Positions 1-15,415 of a DNA stretch of 64,000 bases are shown one piece after another (positions within the stretch are counted from its first letter, which is position 1; every line of letters starts with the position of its first letter). Below the pieces are notes generated by a model. The model was not told where the DNA came from. It saw nothing but the letters and a program-made list of their open reading frames with translations, and did no database searches. The DNA is from Platynereis dumerilii (taxonomy: Eukaryota; Annelida; Polychaeta; Phyllodocida; Nereididae): NCBI GenBank assembly GCA_026936325.1, contig JAPTHN010000074.1, positions 1-64,000 on the forward strand, written 5' to 3'. Made by a program: the position numbers and the translations under genes.

Positions 1-989
1 CTAGACCACTGCATATCAGTTAAATGCCTGTTCTTGCACTTTTGCCACTGTTTATTGGGGTAAACGTGAAGCAAACATACACAAAAAGGTTGCTTTAAGG
101 CTTTTTCTGTATTGCGGATCCATCAAGGAGCTTCAGAAGGCTTTGATTGGGTGACTAAAAAAAAAAAAAAAAAAGAAGTTTAACTTGAAAAGGTTTTGAA
201 CCCAGGACTTCTCAGTTGTGGCCCGACGCCTTAACACTCTACACCACAGAGGATTGTTGCTGACATGTCGCTCGGATTCCACATAATTTCAGACTCTGCT
301 GGAATAAATGTCACCATTTTTCGTACTGTGGCGGCTAAGCAGCGGGGGATTGGGGGGGGGGGGGGGCGGTAGAGAGAATAGCACTTTACACCTTTATATG
401 AAGTTACCTGGTTTTACGTTCTGAAAATATGTTTTTTAGGTTGGAAGTACAACTTTTTTTTTTTTCCTGTTTTAGTTCTGTTTAACAAAAGATAATAAAA
501 AATATTTTTAGGCCAGAGAGGCCCCATTTAAGCATGTAACTCCCAAACGGAGCCTCCATTTGGGACTTCAGGGAGTTACGGGAGTTGACAGGAGTTACGG
601 GAGTTTTGGGGAGTCAGCGGGAGTTACCAGGAGTTACGGGAGTTAGCAGGAGTTGTGGGACTTAGCGGGAGTTACCGGGAGTTATGGGAGTTGACAGGAG
701 TTAGATGGGAGTTACGGGAGTAATGGGAGTTAGCGGGAGTTAGTGGGAGTTACGGGAGTTAGCAGGAGTTAGCTGGAGTTACGGGAGTTAGCGGGAGTTA
801 CGGGAGTTAGGGGAGTTAGCGGGAGTTAGCGGGAGTTTATGGGAGTTAGCGGGAGTTAGCAGGAGTTAGTGGGACATAGCGGGAGTTGCCGGACGTCAAG
901 GAGTTCCGGGACTTACATGCTTAAATGGGGCCTGTCAAAATGCATTAACTTCTTGTTTTTGAATAAAATTGAAAAAAAAAATTGCCCGA

Positions 990-1025
<36 letters not shown>

Positions 1026-3048
1026 GGTTGGGGTTAGGGTTCAGATAATTCTTGCTATTCCAATTTTTATAATTAAGTTTTCGCCACTTATTTAGCATGG
1101 AAATTACCTGAATTTGGACTATTTTGCCTTTCTACAGCTAGTTGACCACTGGAGTTTCAGCAGATACCTGTTTATCATTGGCCAAATCAGCATTTGAGGG
1201 GGGGGGGGTGGCAACCATTGGATAATCACTGGTTTTCTGTAAGTGTAGAAGTAACATTAGTAACACTGGTAGCCAGCAACCACAGGGCGGTGACAAAACT
1301 TCACCATCCGTTTGCGGGCCATTATTGGTGCAATGTAACTGTTGTGTGGTAGAGGGACATGTGCCCGAATGCTGGAAATCTTTCAGTGTCACTTTCGGGC
1401 CCCTGACCTAATTTGCCGTGATGGGGGTCATTTTTCAAAAAGTGCGAAAACGGAGGTTTTTGGCACTTTTCGGGCTGAGAAATGATGCGATTTTCATCAT
1501 TTTTGCAGGAAATGCTGCTCCACTAGTGTTGATAAGTAATATATCAAGACATTTAGCCAGGATACCTCCGGGTTGATTCTGACCGGAGGGCCTGTTTTCT
1601 TATCTTTTAGCATGCAAATGCCCACATAGGCCTATGCAGAGGTCTAGAATCACAAAACCATGCTATTCGATGGGCAAGGCATCCAGAAAGGCATTAAACT
1701 GCCACCGGCACCCGAACAATGCAGTTTTCCAGCTTTTCCCGCCAAAAATCTGCGGCTTTTCTGCTGTGATCTGTTACCGGAGCAATCTTAGCCCATGTCA
1801 CTGCCATAGTAATGCTAATCTACTCCATTTTAACAAGTTTCCATGGTAGTTGCTGGCCTGCAGCGTGTATTTCAAAGTTCACCTGCATTAAGTCAACCAA
1901 TCAGAGCACAGCTTTCTATTTTCTCCCGGCCTTAATCCTATAAAACCAATGTCGTCTGCTAGATATGTGCTTTCTGCATGCAGTTTAGCTTGCGGGATAC
2001 TAATGTAGCATACAGCAGTGACTAGAATTAGAATATTTTGGCCTGTTGTGGCACCTAGACCACTGCATATCAGTTAAATGCCTGTTCTTGCACTTTTGCC
2101 ACTGTTTATTGGGGTAAACGTGAAGCAAACATACACAAAAAGGTTGCTTTAAGGCTTTTTCTGTATTGCGGATCCATCAAGGAGCTTCAGAAGGCTTTGA
2201 TTGGGTGACTAAAAAAAAAAAAAAAAAAGAAGTTTAACTTGAAAAGGTTTTGAACCAGGACTTCTCAGTTGCTGGCCCGACGCCTTAACCACTACACCAC
2301 AGAGGATTGTTGCTGACATGTCGCTCGGATTCCACATAATTTCAGACTCTGCTGGAATAAATGTCAACCATTTTTCGTACTGTGGCGGCTAAGCAGCGGG
2401 GGATTGGGGGGGGGGGGGGGGGGCGGTAGAGAGAATAGCACTTTACAACCTTTATATGAAGTTACCTGGTTTTACGTTCTGAAAATATGTTTTTTAGGTT
2501 GGAAGTACAACTCTTTTTTTTTTCCTGTTTTAGTTCTGTTTAACAAAAGATAATAAAAAATATTTTTTGGCCAGAGAGGCCCATTTAAGCATGTAACTCC
2601 CAAACGGAGCCTCCATTTGGGACTTCAGGGAGTTACGGGAGTTGACAGGAGTTACCGGGAGTTTTGGGAGTCAGCGGGAGTTACCAGGAGTTACGGGAGT
2701 TAGCAGGAGTTGTGGGATTTAGCGGGAGTTACCGGGAGTTATGGGAGTTGACAGGAGTTAGATGGGAGTTACGGGAGTTATGGGAGTTAGCGGGAGTTAG
2801 TGGGAGTTACGGGAGTTAGCAGGAGTTAGCTGGAGTTACGGGAGTTAGCGGGGAGTTAGCAGGAGTTAGAGGGAGTTAGCGGGAGTTAGCGGGAGTTATG
2901 GGAGTTAGCGGGAGTTAGCAGGAGTTAGTGGGACATAGCGGGAGTTGCCGGACGTCAAGGAGTTCGGGACTTACATGCTTAAATGGGGCCTGTCAAAATG
3001 CATTAACTTCTTGTTTTTGAATAAAATTGAAAAAAAAAAATTGCCCGA

Positions 3049-3084
<36 letters not shown>

Positions 3085-5097
3085 GGTTGGGGTTAGGGTT
3101 TCAGATAATTCTTGCTATTCCAATTTTTATAATTAAGTTTTCGCCACTTATTTAGCATGGAAATTACCTGAATTTGGACTATTTTGCCTTTCTACAGCTA
3201 GTTGACCACTGGAGTTTCAGCAGATACCTGTTTATCATTGGCCAAAATCAGCATTTGAGGGGGGGGGGGGGTGGCAACCATTGGATAATCACTGGTTTTC
3301 TGTAAGTGTAGAAGTAACATTAGTAACACTGGTAGCCAGCAACAACAGGGCGGTGACAAAACTTCACCATCCGTTTGCGGGCCATTTTGGTGCAATGTAA
3401 CTGTTGTGTGGTAGAGGGACATGTGCCCGAATGCTGGAAATCTTTCAGTGTCACTTTCGGGCCCCTGACCTAATTTGCCGTGATGGGGGTCATTTTTCTG
3501 AAAAAGTGCGAAAACGGAGGTTTTTGGCACTTTTCGGGCTGAGAAATGATGCGATTTTCATCATTTTTGCAGGAAATGCTGCTCACTAGTGTTGATAAGT
3601 AATATATCAAGACATTTAGCCAGGATACCTCCGGGTTGATTCTGACCGGAGGGCCTGTTTTCTTATCTTTTAGCATGCAAATGCCCACATAGGCCTATGC
3701 AGAGGTCTAGAATCACAAAACCATGCTATTCGATGGGCAAGGCATCCAGAAAGGCATTAAACTGCCACCGGCACCCGAACAATGCAGTTTTCCAGCTTTT
3801 CCCGCCAAAATCTGCGGCTTTTCTGCTGTGATGTTACCGGAGCAATCTTAGCCATGTCACTGCCATAGTAATGCTAATCTACTCCATTTTAACAAGTTTC
3901 CATGGTAGTTGCTGGCCTGCAGCGTGTATTTCAAAGTTCACCTGCATTAAGTCAACCAATCAGAGCACAGCTTTCTATTTTCTCCCGGCCTTAATCCTAT
4001 AAAACCAATGTCGTCTGCTAGATATTTGCTTTCTGCATGCAGTTTAGCTTGCGGGATACTAATGTAGCATACAGCAGTGACTAGAATTAGAATATTTTGG
4101 CCTGTTGTGGCACCTAGACCACTGCATATCAGTTAAATGCCTGTTCTTGCACTTTTGCCACTGTTTATTGGGGTAAACGTGAAGCAAACATACACAAAAA
4201 GGTTGCTTTAAGGCTTTTTTGTATTGCGGATCCATCAAGGAGCTTCAGAAGGCTTTGATTGGGTGACTGGAAAAAAAAAAAAAAAGAAGTTTAACTTGAA
4301 AAGGTTTTGAACCCAGGACTTCTCAGTTGCTGGCCCGACGCCTTAACCACTACACCACAGAGGATTGTTGCTGACATGTCGCTCGGATTCCACATAATTT
4401 CAGACTCTGCTGGAATAAATGTCAACCATTTTTCGTACTGTGGGGCTAAGCAGCGGGGGATTGGGGGGGGGGGGGGGCGGGGTGGGGTAGAGAGAATAGC
4501 ACTTTACAACCTTTATATGAAGTTACCTGGTTTTACGTTCTGAAAATATGTTTTTTAGGTTGGAAGTACAACTCTTTTTTTTTTCCTGTTTTAGTTCTGT
4601 TTAACAAAAGATAATAAAAAATATTTTTTGGCCAGAGAGGCCCCATTTAAGCATGTAACTCCCAAACGGAGCCTCCATTTGGGACTTCAGGGAGTTACGG
4701 GAGTTGACAGGAGTTACCGGGAGTTTTGGGAGTCAGCGGGAGTTACCAGGAGTTACGGGAGTTAGCAGGAGTTGTGGGACTTAGCGGGAGTTACGGGAGT
4801 TATGGGAGTTGACAGGAGTTAGATGGGAGTTACGGGAGTAATGGGAGTTAGCGGGAGTCAGTGGGAGTTACGGGAGTTAGCAGGAGTTAGCTGGAGTTAC
4901 GGGAGTTACGGGAGTAAGAGGGAGTTAGCGGGAGTTAGCGGGAGTTATGGGAGTTAGCGGGAGTTAGCAGGAGTTAGTGGGACATAGCGGGAGTTGCCGG
5001 ACGTCAAGGAGTTCGGGACTTACATGCTTAAATGGGGCCTGTCAAAATGCATTAACTTCTTGTTTTTGAATAAAATTGAAAAAAAAAAATTGCCCGA

Positions 5098-5133
<36 letters not shown>

Positions 5134-7139
5134 GGTTGGGGTTAGGGTTTCAGATAATTCTTGCTATTCCAATTTTTATAATTAAGTTTTCGCCACTTAT
5201 TTAGCATGGAAATTACCTGAATTTGGACTATTTTGCCTTTCTACAGCTAGTTGACCACTGGAGTTTCAGCAGATACCTGTTTATCATTGGCCAAAATCAG
5301 CATTTGAGGGGGGGGGGGTGGCAACCATTGGATAATCACTGGTTTTCTGTAAGTGTAGAAGTAACATTAGTAACACTGGTAGCCAGCAACAACAGGGCGG
5401 TGACAAAACTTCACCATCCGTTTGCGGGCCATTATTGGTGCAATGTAACTGTTGTGTGGTAGAGGGACATGTGCCCGAATGCTGGAAATCTTTCAGTGTC
5501 ACTTTCGGGCCCTGACCTAATTTGCCGTGATGGGGGTCATTTTTCTCAAAAAGTGCGAAAACGGAGGTTTTTGGCACTTTTCGGGCTGAGAAATGATGCG
5601 ATTTTCATCATTTTTGCAGGAAATGCTGCTCCACTAGTGTTGATAAGTAATATATCAAGACATTTAGCCAGGATACCTCGGGTTGATTCTGACCGGAGGG
5701 CCTGTTTTCTTATCTTTTAGCATGCAAATGCCCACATAGGCCTATGCAGAGGTCTAGAATCACAAAACCATGCTATTCGATGGGCAAGGCATCCAGAAAG
5801 GCATTAAACTGCCACCGGCACCCGAACAATGCAGTTTTCCAGCTTTTCCCGCCAAAAATCTGCGGCTTTTCTGCTGTGATCTGTTACCGGAGCAATCTTA
5901 GCCCATGTCACTGCCATAGTAATGCTAATCTACTCCATTTTAACAAGTTTCCATGGTAGTTGCTGGCCTGCAGCGTGTATTTCAAAGTTCACCTGCATTA
6001 AGTCAACCAATCAGAGCACAGCTTTCTTTTCTCCGGCTTAATCCTATAAAACCAATGTCGTCTGCTAGATATTTGCTTTCTGCATGCAGTTTAGCTTGCG
6101 GGATACTAATGTAGCATACAGCAGTGACTAGAATTAGAATATTTTGGCTGTTGTGGCACCTAGACACTGCATATCAGTTAAATGCCTGTTCTTGCACTTT
6201 TGCCACTGTTTATTGGGGTAAACGTGAAGCAAACATACACAAAAAGGTTGCTTTAAGGCTTTTTCTGTATTGCGGATCCATCAAGGAGCTTCAGAAGGCT
6301 TTGATTGGGTGACAAAAAAAAAAAAACAAAAAAAAGTTTAACTTGAAAAGGTTTTGAACCCAGGACTTCTCAGTTGCTGGCCCGACGCCTTAACCACTAC
6401 ACCACAGAGGATTGTTGCTGACATGTCGCTCGGATTCCACATAATTTCAGACTCTGCTGGAATAAATGTCAACCATTTTTCGTACTGTGGCGGCTAAGCA
6501 GCGGGGGATTGGGGGGGGGGGGGGGGGGGCGGTAGAGAGAATAGCACTTTACAACCTTTATATGAAGTTACCTGGTTTTACGTTCTGAAAATATGTTTTT
6601 TAGGTTGGAAGTACAACTCTTTTTTTTTTTCCTGTTTTAGTTCTGTTTACAAAAGATATAAAAAATATTTTTTGGCCAGAGAGGCCCCATTTAAGCATGT
6701 AACTCCCAAACGGAGCCTCCATTTGGGACTTCAGGGAGTTACGGGAGTTGACAGGAGTTACCGGGTGTTGTGGGAGTTACCAGGAGTTACGGGAGTTAGC
6801 AGGAGTTGTGGGACTTAGCGGGAGTTACCGGGAGTTATGGGAGTTGACAGGAGTTAGATGGGAGTTACGGGAGTAATGGGAGTTAGCGGGAGTTAGTGGG
6901 AGTTACGGGAGTTAGCAGGAGTTAGCTGGAGTTACGGGAGTTAGCGGGAGTTACGGGAGTTAGAGGGAGTTAGCGGGAGTTAGCGGGAGTTATGGGAGTT
7001 AGCGGGAGTTAGCAGGAGTTAGTGGGACATAGCGGGAGCAGGACGTCAAGGAGTTCCGGGACTTACATGCTTAAATGGGGCTGTCAAAATGCATTAACTT
7101 CTTGTTTTTGAATAAAATTGAAAAAAAAAAATTGCCCGA

Positions 7140-7175
<36 letters not shown>

Positions 7176-9201
7176 GGTTGGGGTTAGGGTTTCAGATAAT
7201 TCTTGCTATTCCAATTTTTATAATTAAGTTTTCGCCACTTATTTAGCATGGAAATTACCTGAATTTGGACTATTTTGCCTTTCTACAGCTAGTTGACCAC
7301 TGGAGTTTCAGCAGATACCTGTTTATCATTGGCCAAAATCAGCATTTGAGGGGGGGGGGGGTGGCAACCATTGGATAATCACTGGTTTTCTGTAAGTGTA
7401 GAAGTAACATTAGTAACACTGGTAGCCAGCAACAACAGGGCGGTGACAAAACTTCACCATCCGTTTGCGGGCCATTATTGGTGCAATGTAACTGTTGTGT
7501 GTGTGGAGAGGGACATGTGCCCGAATGCTGGAAATCTTTCAGTGCCACTTTCGGGCCCCTGACCTAATTTGCCGTGATGGGGGGTCATTTTTCTCAAAAA
7601 GTGCGAAAACGGAGGTTTTTGGCACTTTTCGGGCTGAGAAATGATGCGATTTTCATCATTTTTGCAGGAAATGCTGCTCCACTAGTGTTGATAAGTAATA
7701 TATCAAGACATTTAGCCAGGATACCTCCGGGTTGATTCTGACCGGAGGGCCTGTTTTCTTATCTTTTAGCATGCAAATGCCCACATAGGCCTATGCAGAG
7801 GTCTAGAATCACAAAACCATGCTATTCGATGGGCAAGGCATCCAGAAAGGCATTAAACTGCCACGGCACCCGAACAATGCAGTTTTCCAGCTTTTCCCGC
7901 CAAAAATCTGCGGCTTTTCTGCTGTGATCTGTTACCGGAGCAATCTTAGCCATGTCACTGCCATAGTAATGCTAATCTACTCCATTTTAACAAGTTTCCA
8001 TGGTAGTTGCTGGCCTGCAGCGTGTATTTCAAAGTTCACCTGCATTAAGTCAACCAATCAGAGCACAGCTTTCCATTTTCTCCCGGCCTTAATCCTATAA
8101 AACCAATGTCGTCTGCTAGATATTTGCTTTCTGCATGCAGTTTAGCTTGCGGGATACTAATGTAGCATACAGCAGTGACTAGAATTAGAATATTTTGGCC
8201 TGTTGTGGCACCTAGACCACTGCATATCAGTTAAATGCCTGTTCTTGCACTTTTGCCACTGTTTATTGGGGTAAACGTGAAGCAAACATACACAAAAAGG
8301 TTGCTTTAAGGCTTTTTCTGTATTGCGGATCCATCAAGGAGCTTCAGAAGGCTTTGATTGGGTGACTAAAAAAAAAAAAAAAAAGAAGTTTAACTTGAAA
8401 AGGTTTTGAACCCAGGACTTCTCAGTTGCTGGCCCGACGCCTTAACACTACACCACAGAGGATTGTTGCTGACATGTCGCTCGGATTCCACATAATTTCA
8501 GACTCTGCTGGAATAAATGTCAACCATTTTTCGTACTGTGGCGGCTAAGCAGCGGGGGATTGGGGGGGGGGGGGGGGCGGTAGAGAGAATAGCACTTTAC
8601 AACCTTTATATGAAGTTACCTGGTTTTACGTTCTGAAAATATGTTTTTTAGGTTGGAAGTACAACTCTTTTTTTTTTCCTGTTTTAGTTCTGTTTAACAA
8701 AAGATAATAAAAATATTTTTTGGCCAGAGAGGCCCCATTTAAGCATGTAACTCCCAAACGGAGCCTCCATTTGGGACTTCAGGGAGTTACGGGAGTTGAC
8801 AGGAGTTACCGGGAGTTTTGGGAGTCAGGGGGAGTTACCAGGAGTTACGGGAGTTAGCAGGAGTTGTGGGACTTAGCGGGAGTTACCGGGAGTTATGGGA
8901 GTTGACAGGAGTTAGATGGGAGTTACGGGAGTAATGGGAGTTAGCGGGAGTTAGTGGGAGTTACGGGAGTTAGCAGGAGTTAGCTGGAGTTACGGGAGTT
9001 AGCGGGAGTTACGGGAGTTAGAGGGAGTTAGCGGGAGTTAGCGGGAGTTATGGGAGTTAGCGGGAGTTAGCAGGAGTTAGTGGGACATAGCGGGAGTTGC
9101 AGGACGTCAAGGAGTTCCGGGACTTACATGCTTAAATGGGGCCTGTCAAAATGCATTAACTTCTTGTTTTTGAATAAAATTGAAAAAAAAAAATTGCCCG
9201 A

Positions 9202-9237
<36 letters not shown>

Positions 9238-11254
9238 GGTTGGGGTTAGGGTTTCAGATAATTCTTGCTATTCCAATTTTTATAATTAAGTTTTCGCCAC
9301 TTATTTAGCATGGAAATTACCTGAATTTGGACTATTTTGCCTTTCTACAGCTAGTTGACCACTGGAGTTTCAGCAGATACCTGTTTATCATTGGCCAAAA
9401 TCAGCATTTGAGGGGGGGGGGGGTGGCAACCATTGGATAATCACTGGTTTTCTGTAAGTGTAGAAGTAACATTAGTAACACTGGTAGCCAGCAACAACAG
9501 GGCGGTGACAAAACTTCACCATCCGTTTGCGGGCCATTATTGGTGCAATGTAACTGTTGTGTGGTAGAGGGACATGTGCCCGAATGCTGGAAATCTTTCA
9601 GTGTCACTTTCGGGCCCCTGACCTAATTTGCCGTGATGGGGGTCATTTTTCTGAAAAAGTGCGAAAACGGAGGTTTTTGGCACTTTTCGGGCTGAGAAAT
9701 GATGCGATTTTTCATTTTTGCAGGAAATGCTGCTCCACTAGTGTTGATAAGTAATATATCAAGACATTTAGCCAGGATACCTCCGGGTTGATTCTGACGG
9801 AGGGCCTGTTTTCTTATCTTTTAGCATGCAAATGCCCACATAGGCCTATGCAGAGGTCTAGAATCACAAAACCATGCTATTCGATGGGCAAGGCATCCAG
9901 AAAGGCATTAAACTGCCACCGGCACCGAACAATGCAGTTTTCCAGCTTTTCCCGCCAAAAATCTGCGGCTTTTCTGCTGTGATCTGTTACCGGAGCAATC
10001 TTAGCCCATGTCACTGCCATAGTAATGCTAATCTACTCCATTTTAACAAGTTTCCATGGTAGTTGCTGGCCTGCAGCGTGTATTTCAAAGTTCACCTGCA
10101 TTAAGTCAACCAATCAGAGCACAGCTTTCCATTTTCTCCCGGCCTTAATCCTATAAAACAATGTCGTCTGCTAGATATTTGCTTTCTGCATGCAGTTTAG
10201 CTTGCGGGATACTAATGTAGCATACAGCAGTGACTAGAATTAGAATATTTTGGCCTGTTGTGGCACCTAGACACTGCATATCAGTTAAATGCCTGTTCTT
10301 GCACTTTTGCCACTGTTTATTGGGGTAAACGTGAAGCAAACATACACAAAAAGGTTGCTTTAAGGCTTTTTCTGTATTGCGGATCCATCAAGGAGCTTCA
10401 GAAGGCTTTGATTGGGTGACTAAAAAAAAAAAAAAAAAGAAGTTTAACTTGAAAAGGTTTTGAACCCAGGACTTCTCAGTTGCTGGCCGACGCCTTAACC
10501 ACTACACCACAGAGGATTGTTGCTGACATGTCGCTCGGATTCCACATAATTTCAGACTCTGCTGGAATAAATGTCAACCATTTTTCGTACTGTGGCGGCT
10601 AAGCAGCGGGGGGATGGGGGGGGGGGGGGGGGGGGTAGAGAGAATAGCACTTTACAACTTTATATGAAGTTACCTGGTTTTACGTTCTGAAAATATGTTT
10701 TTTAGGTTGGAAGTACAACTTTTTTTTTTTCCTGTTTTAGTTCTGTTTAACAAAAGATAATAAAATATTTTTTTGGCCAGAGAGGCCCATTTAAGCATGT
10801 AACTCCCAAACGGAGCCTCCATTTGGGACTTCAAGGAGTTACGGGAGTTGACAGGAGTTACCGGGAGTTTTGGGAGTCAGCGGGAGTTACCAGGAGTTAC
10901 GGGAGTTAGCAGGAGTTGTGGGACTTAGCGGGAGTTACCGGGAGTTATGGGAGTTGACAGGTGTTAGATGGGAGTTACGGGAGTAATGGGAGTTAGCGGG
11001 AGTTAGTGGGAGTTAGAGGGAGTTAGCAGGAGTTAGCTGGAGTTACGGGAGTTAGCGGGAGTTACGGGAGTTAGAGGGAGTTAGCGGGAGTTAGCGGGAG
11101 TTATGGGAGTTAGCGGGAGTTAGCAGGAGTTAGTGGGACATAGCGGGAGTTGCAGGACGTCAAGGAGTTCCGGGACTTACATGCTTAAATGGGGCCTGTC
11201 AAAATGCATTAACTTCTTGTTTTTGAATAAAATTGAAAAAAAAAAATTGCCCGA

Positions 11255-11290
<36 letters not shown>

Positions 11291-13319
11291 GGTTGGGGTT
11301 AGGGTTTCAGATAATTCTTGCTATTCCAATTTTTATAATTAAGTTTTCGCCACTTATTTAGCATGGAAATTACCTGAATTTGGACTATTTTGCCTTTCTA
11401 CAGCTAGTTGACCACTGGAGTTTCAGCAGATACCTGTTTATCATTGGCCAAAATCAGCATTTGAGGGGGGGGGGGGGTGGCAACCATTGGATAATCACTG
11501 GTTTTCTGTAAGTGTAGAAGTAACATTAGTAACACTGGTAGCCAGCAAACAACAGGGCGGTGACAAAACTTCACCATCCGTTTGCGGGCCATTATTGGTG
11601 CAATGTAACTGTTGTGTGGTAGAGGGACATGTGCCCGAATGCTGGAAATCTTTCAGTGTCACTTTCGGGCCCTGACCTAATTTGCCGTGATGGGGGTCAT
11701 TTTTCTGAAAAAAGTGCGAAAACGGAGGTTTTTGGCACTTTTCGGGCTGAGAAATGATGCGATTTTCATCATTTTTGCAGGAAATGCTGCTCCACTAGTG
11801 TTGATAAGTAATATATCAAGACATTTAGCCAGGATACCTCCGGGTTGATTCTGACCGGAGGGCCTGTTTTCTTATCTTTTAGCATGCAAATGCCCACATA
11901 GGCCTATGCAGAGGTCTAGAATCACAAAACCATGCTATTCGATGGGCAAGGCATCCAGAAAGGCATTAAACTGCCACCGGCACCCGAACAATGCAGTTTT
12001 CCAGCTTTTCCCGCCAAAAATCTGCGGCTTTTCTGCTGTGATCTGTTACCGGAGCAATCTTAGCCCATGTCACTGCCATAGTAATGCTAATCTACTCCAT
12101 TTTAACAAGTTTCCATGGTAGTTGCTGGCCTGCAGCGTGTATTTCAAAGTTCACCTGCATTAAGTCAACCAATCAGAGCACAGCTTTCTATTTTCTCCGG
12201 CCTTAATCCTATAAAACCAATGTCGTCTGCTAGATATTTGCTTTCTGCATGCAGTTTAGCTTGCGGGATACTAATGTAGCATACAGCAGTGACTAGAATT
12301 AGAATATTTTGGCCTGTTGTGGCACCTAGACCACTGCATATCAGTTAAATGCCTGTTCTTGCACTTTTGCCACTGTTTATTGGGGTAAACGTGAAGCAAA
12401 CATACACAAAAGGTTGCTTTAAGGCTTTTTCTGTATTGCGGATCCATCAAGGAGCTTCAGAAGGCTTTGATTGGGTGACTAAAAAAAAAAAAAAAAAAAG
12501 AAGTTTAACTTGAAAAGGTTTTGAACCCAGGACTTCTCAGTTGCTGGCCCGACGCCTTAACCACTACACCACAGAGGATTGTTGCTGACATGTCGCTCGG
12601 ATTCCACATAATTTCAGACTCTGCTGGAATAAATGTCAACCATTTTTCGTACTGTGGCGGCTAAGCAGCGGGGGATTGGGGGGGGGGGGGGGGGGCGGTA
12701 GAGAGAATAGCACTTTACAACCTTTATATGAAGTTACCTGGTTTTACGTTCTGAAAATATGTTTTTTAGGTTGGAAGTACAACTCTTTTTTTTTTCCTGT
12801 TTTAGTTCTGTTTAACAAAAGATAATAAAAAATATTTTTTGGCCAGAGAGGCCCCATTTAAGCATGTAACTCCCAAACGGAGCCTCCATTTGGGACTTCA
12901 GGGAGTTACGGGAGTTGACAGGAGTTACCGGGAGTTTTGGGAGTCAGCGGGAGTTACCAGGAGTTACGGGAGTTAGCAGGAGTTGTGGGACTTAGCGGGA
13001 GTTACCGGGAGTTATGGGAGTTGACAGGAGTTAGATGGGAGTTACGGGAGTAATGGGAGTTAGCGGGAGTTAGTGGGAGTTACGGGAGTTAGCAGGAGTT
13101 AGCTGGAGTTACGGGAGTTAGCGGGAGTTACGGGAGTTAGAGGGAGTTAGCGGGAGTTAGCGGGAGTTATGGGAGTTAGCGGGAGTTAGCAGGAGTTAGT
13201 GGGACATAGCGGGAGTTGCCGGACGTCAAGGAGTTCCGGGACTTACATGCTTAAATGGGGCCTGTCAAAATGCATTAACTTCTTGTTTTTGAATAAAATT
13301 GAAAAAAAAAATTGCCCGA

Positions 13320-13355
<36 letters not shown>

Positions 13356-15379
13356 GGTTGGGGTTAGGGTTTCAGATAATTCTTGCTATTCCAATTTTTA
13401 TAATTAAGTTTTCGCCACTTATTTAGCATGGAAATTACCTGAATTTGGACTATTTTGCCTTTCTACAGCTAGTTGACCACTGGAGTTTCAGCAGATACCT
13501 GTTTATCATTGGCCAAAATCAGCATTTGAGGGGGGGGGGGGGTGGCAACCATTGGATAATCACTGGTTTTCTGTAAGTGTAGAAGTAACATTAGTAACAC
13601 TGGTAGCCAGCAACAACAGGGCGGTGACAAAACTTCACCATCCGTTTGCGGGCCATTATTGGTGCAATGTAACTGTTGTGTGGTAGAGGGACATGTGCCC
13701 GAATGCTGGAAATCTTTCAGTGTCACTTTCGGGCCCCTGACCTAATTTGCCGTGATGGGGGTCATTTTTCTGAAAAAGTGCGAAAACGGAGGTTTTTGGC
13801 ACTTTCGGGCTGAGAAATGATGCGATTTTCATCATTTTTGCAGGAAATGCTGCTCCACTAGTGTTGATAAGTAATATATCAAGACATTTAGCCAGGATAC
13901 CTCCGGGTTGATTCTGACCGGAGGGCCTGTTTTCTTATCTTTTAGCATGCAAATGCCCACATAGGCCTATGCAGAGGTCTAGAATCACAAAACCATGCTA
14001 TTCGATGGGCAAGGCATCCAGAAAGGCATTAAACTGCCACCGGCACCCGAACAATGCAGTTTTCCAGCTTTTCCCGCCAAAAATCTGCGGCTTTTCTGCT
14101 GTGATCTGTTACCGGAGCAATCTTAGCCCATGTCACTGCCATAGTAATGCTAATCTACTCCATTTTAACAAGTTTCCATGGTAGTTGCTGGCCTGCAGCG
14201 TGTATTTCAAAGTTCACCTGCATTAAGTCAACCAATCAGAGCACAGCTTTCTATTTTCTCCCGGCCTTAATCCTATAAAACCAATGTCGTCTGCTAGATA
14301 TTTGCTTTCTGCATGCAGTTTAGCTTGCGGGATACTAATGTAGCATACAGCAGTGACTAGAATTAGAATATTTTGGCCTGTTGTGGCACCTAGACCACTG
14401 CATATCAGTTAAATGCCTGTTCTTGCACTTTTGCCACTGTTTATTGGGGTAAACGTGAAGCAAACATACACAAAAAGGTTGCTTTAAGGCTTTTTCTGTA
14501 TTGCGGATCCATCAAGGAGCTTCAGAAGGCTTTGATTGGGTGACTAAAAAAAAAAAAAAAAAAGAAGTTTAACTTGAAAAGGTTTTGAACCAGGACTTCT
14601 CAGTTGCTGGCCCGACGCCTTAACCACTACACCACAGAGGATTGTTGCTGACATGTCGCTCGGATTCCACATAATTTCAGACTCTGCTGGAATAAATGTC
14701 AACCATTTTTCGTACTGTGGCGGCTAAGCAGCGGGGGATTGGGGGGGGGGGGGGGGGGGTAGAGAGAATAGCACTTTACAACCTTTATATGAAGTTACCT
14801 GGTTTTACGTTCTGAAAATATGTTTTTTAGGTTGGAAGTACAACTCTTTTTTTTTTTCTGTTTTAGTTCTGTTTAACAAAAGATAATAAAAAATATTTTT
14901 TGGCCAGAGAGGCCCCATTTAAGCATGTAACTCCCAAACGGAGCCTCCATTTGGGACTTCAGGGAGTTACGGGAGTTGACAGGAGTTACCGGGAGTTTTG
15001 GGAGTCAGCGGGAGTTACCAGGAGTTACGGGAGTTAGCAGGAGTTGTGGGACTTAGCGGGAGTTACCGGGAGTTATGGGAGTTGACAGGAGTTAGATGGG
15101 AGTTACGGGAGTAATGGGAGTTAGCGGGAGTTAGTGGGAGTTACGGGAGTTAGCAGGAGTTAGCTGGAGTTACGGGAGTTAGCGGGAGTTACGGGAGTTA
15201 GAGGGAGTTAGCGGGAGTTAGCGGGAGTTATGGGAGTTAGCGGGAGTTAGCAGGAGTTAGTGGGACATAGCGGGAGTTGCGGACGTCAAGGAGTTCCGGG
15301 ACTTACATGCTTAAATGGGGCCTGTCAAAATGCATTAACTTCTTGTTTTTGAATAAATTGAAAAAAAAAAATTGCCCGA

Positions 15380-15415
<36 letters not shown>
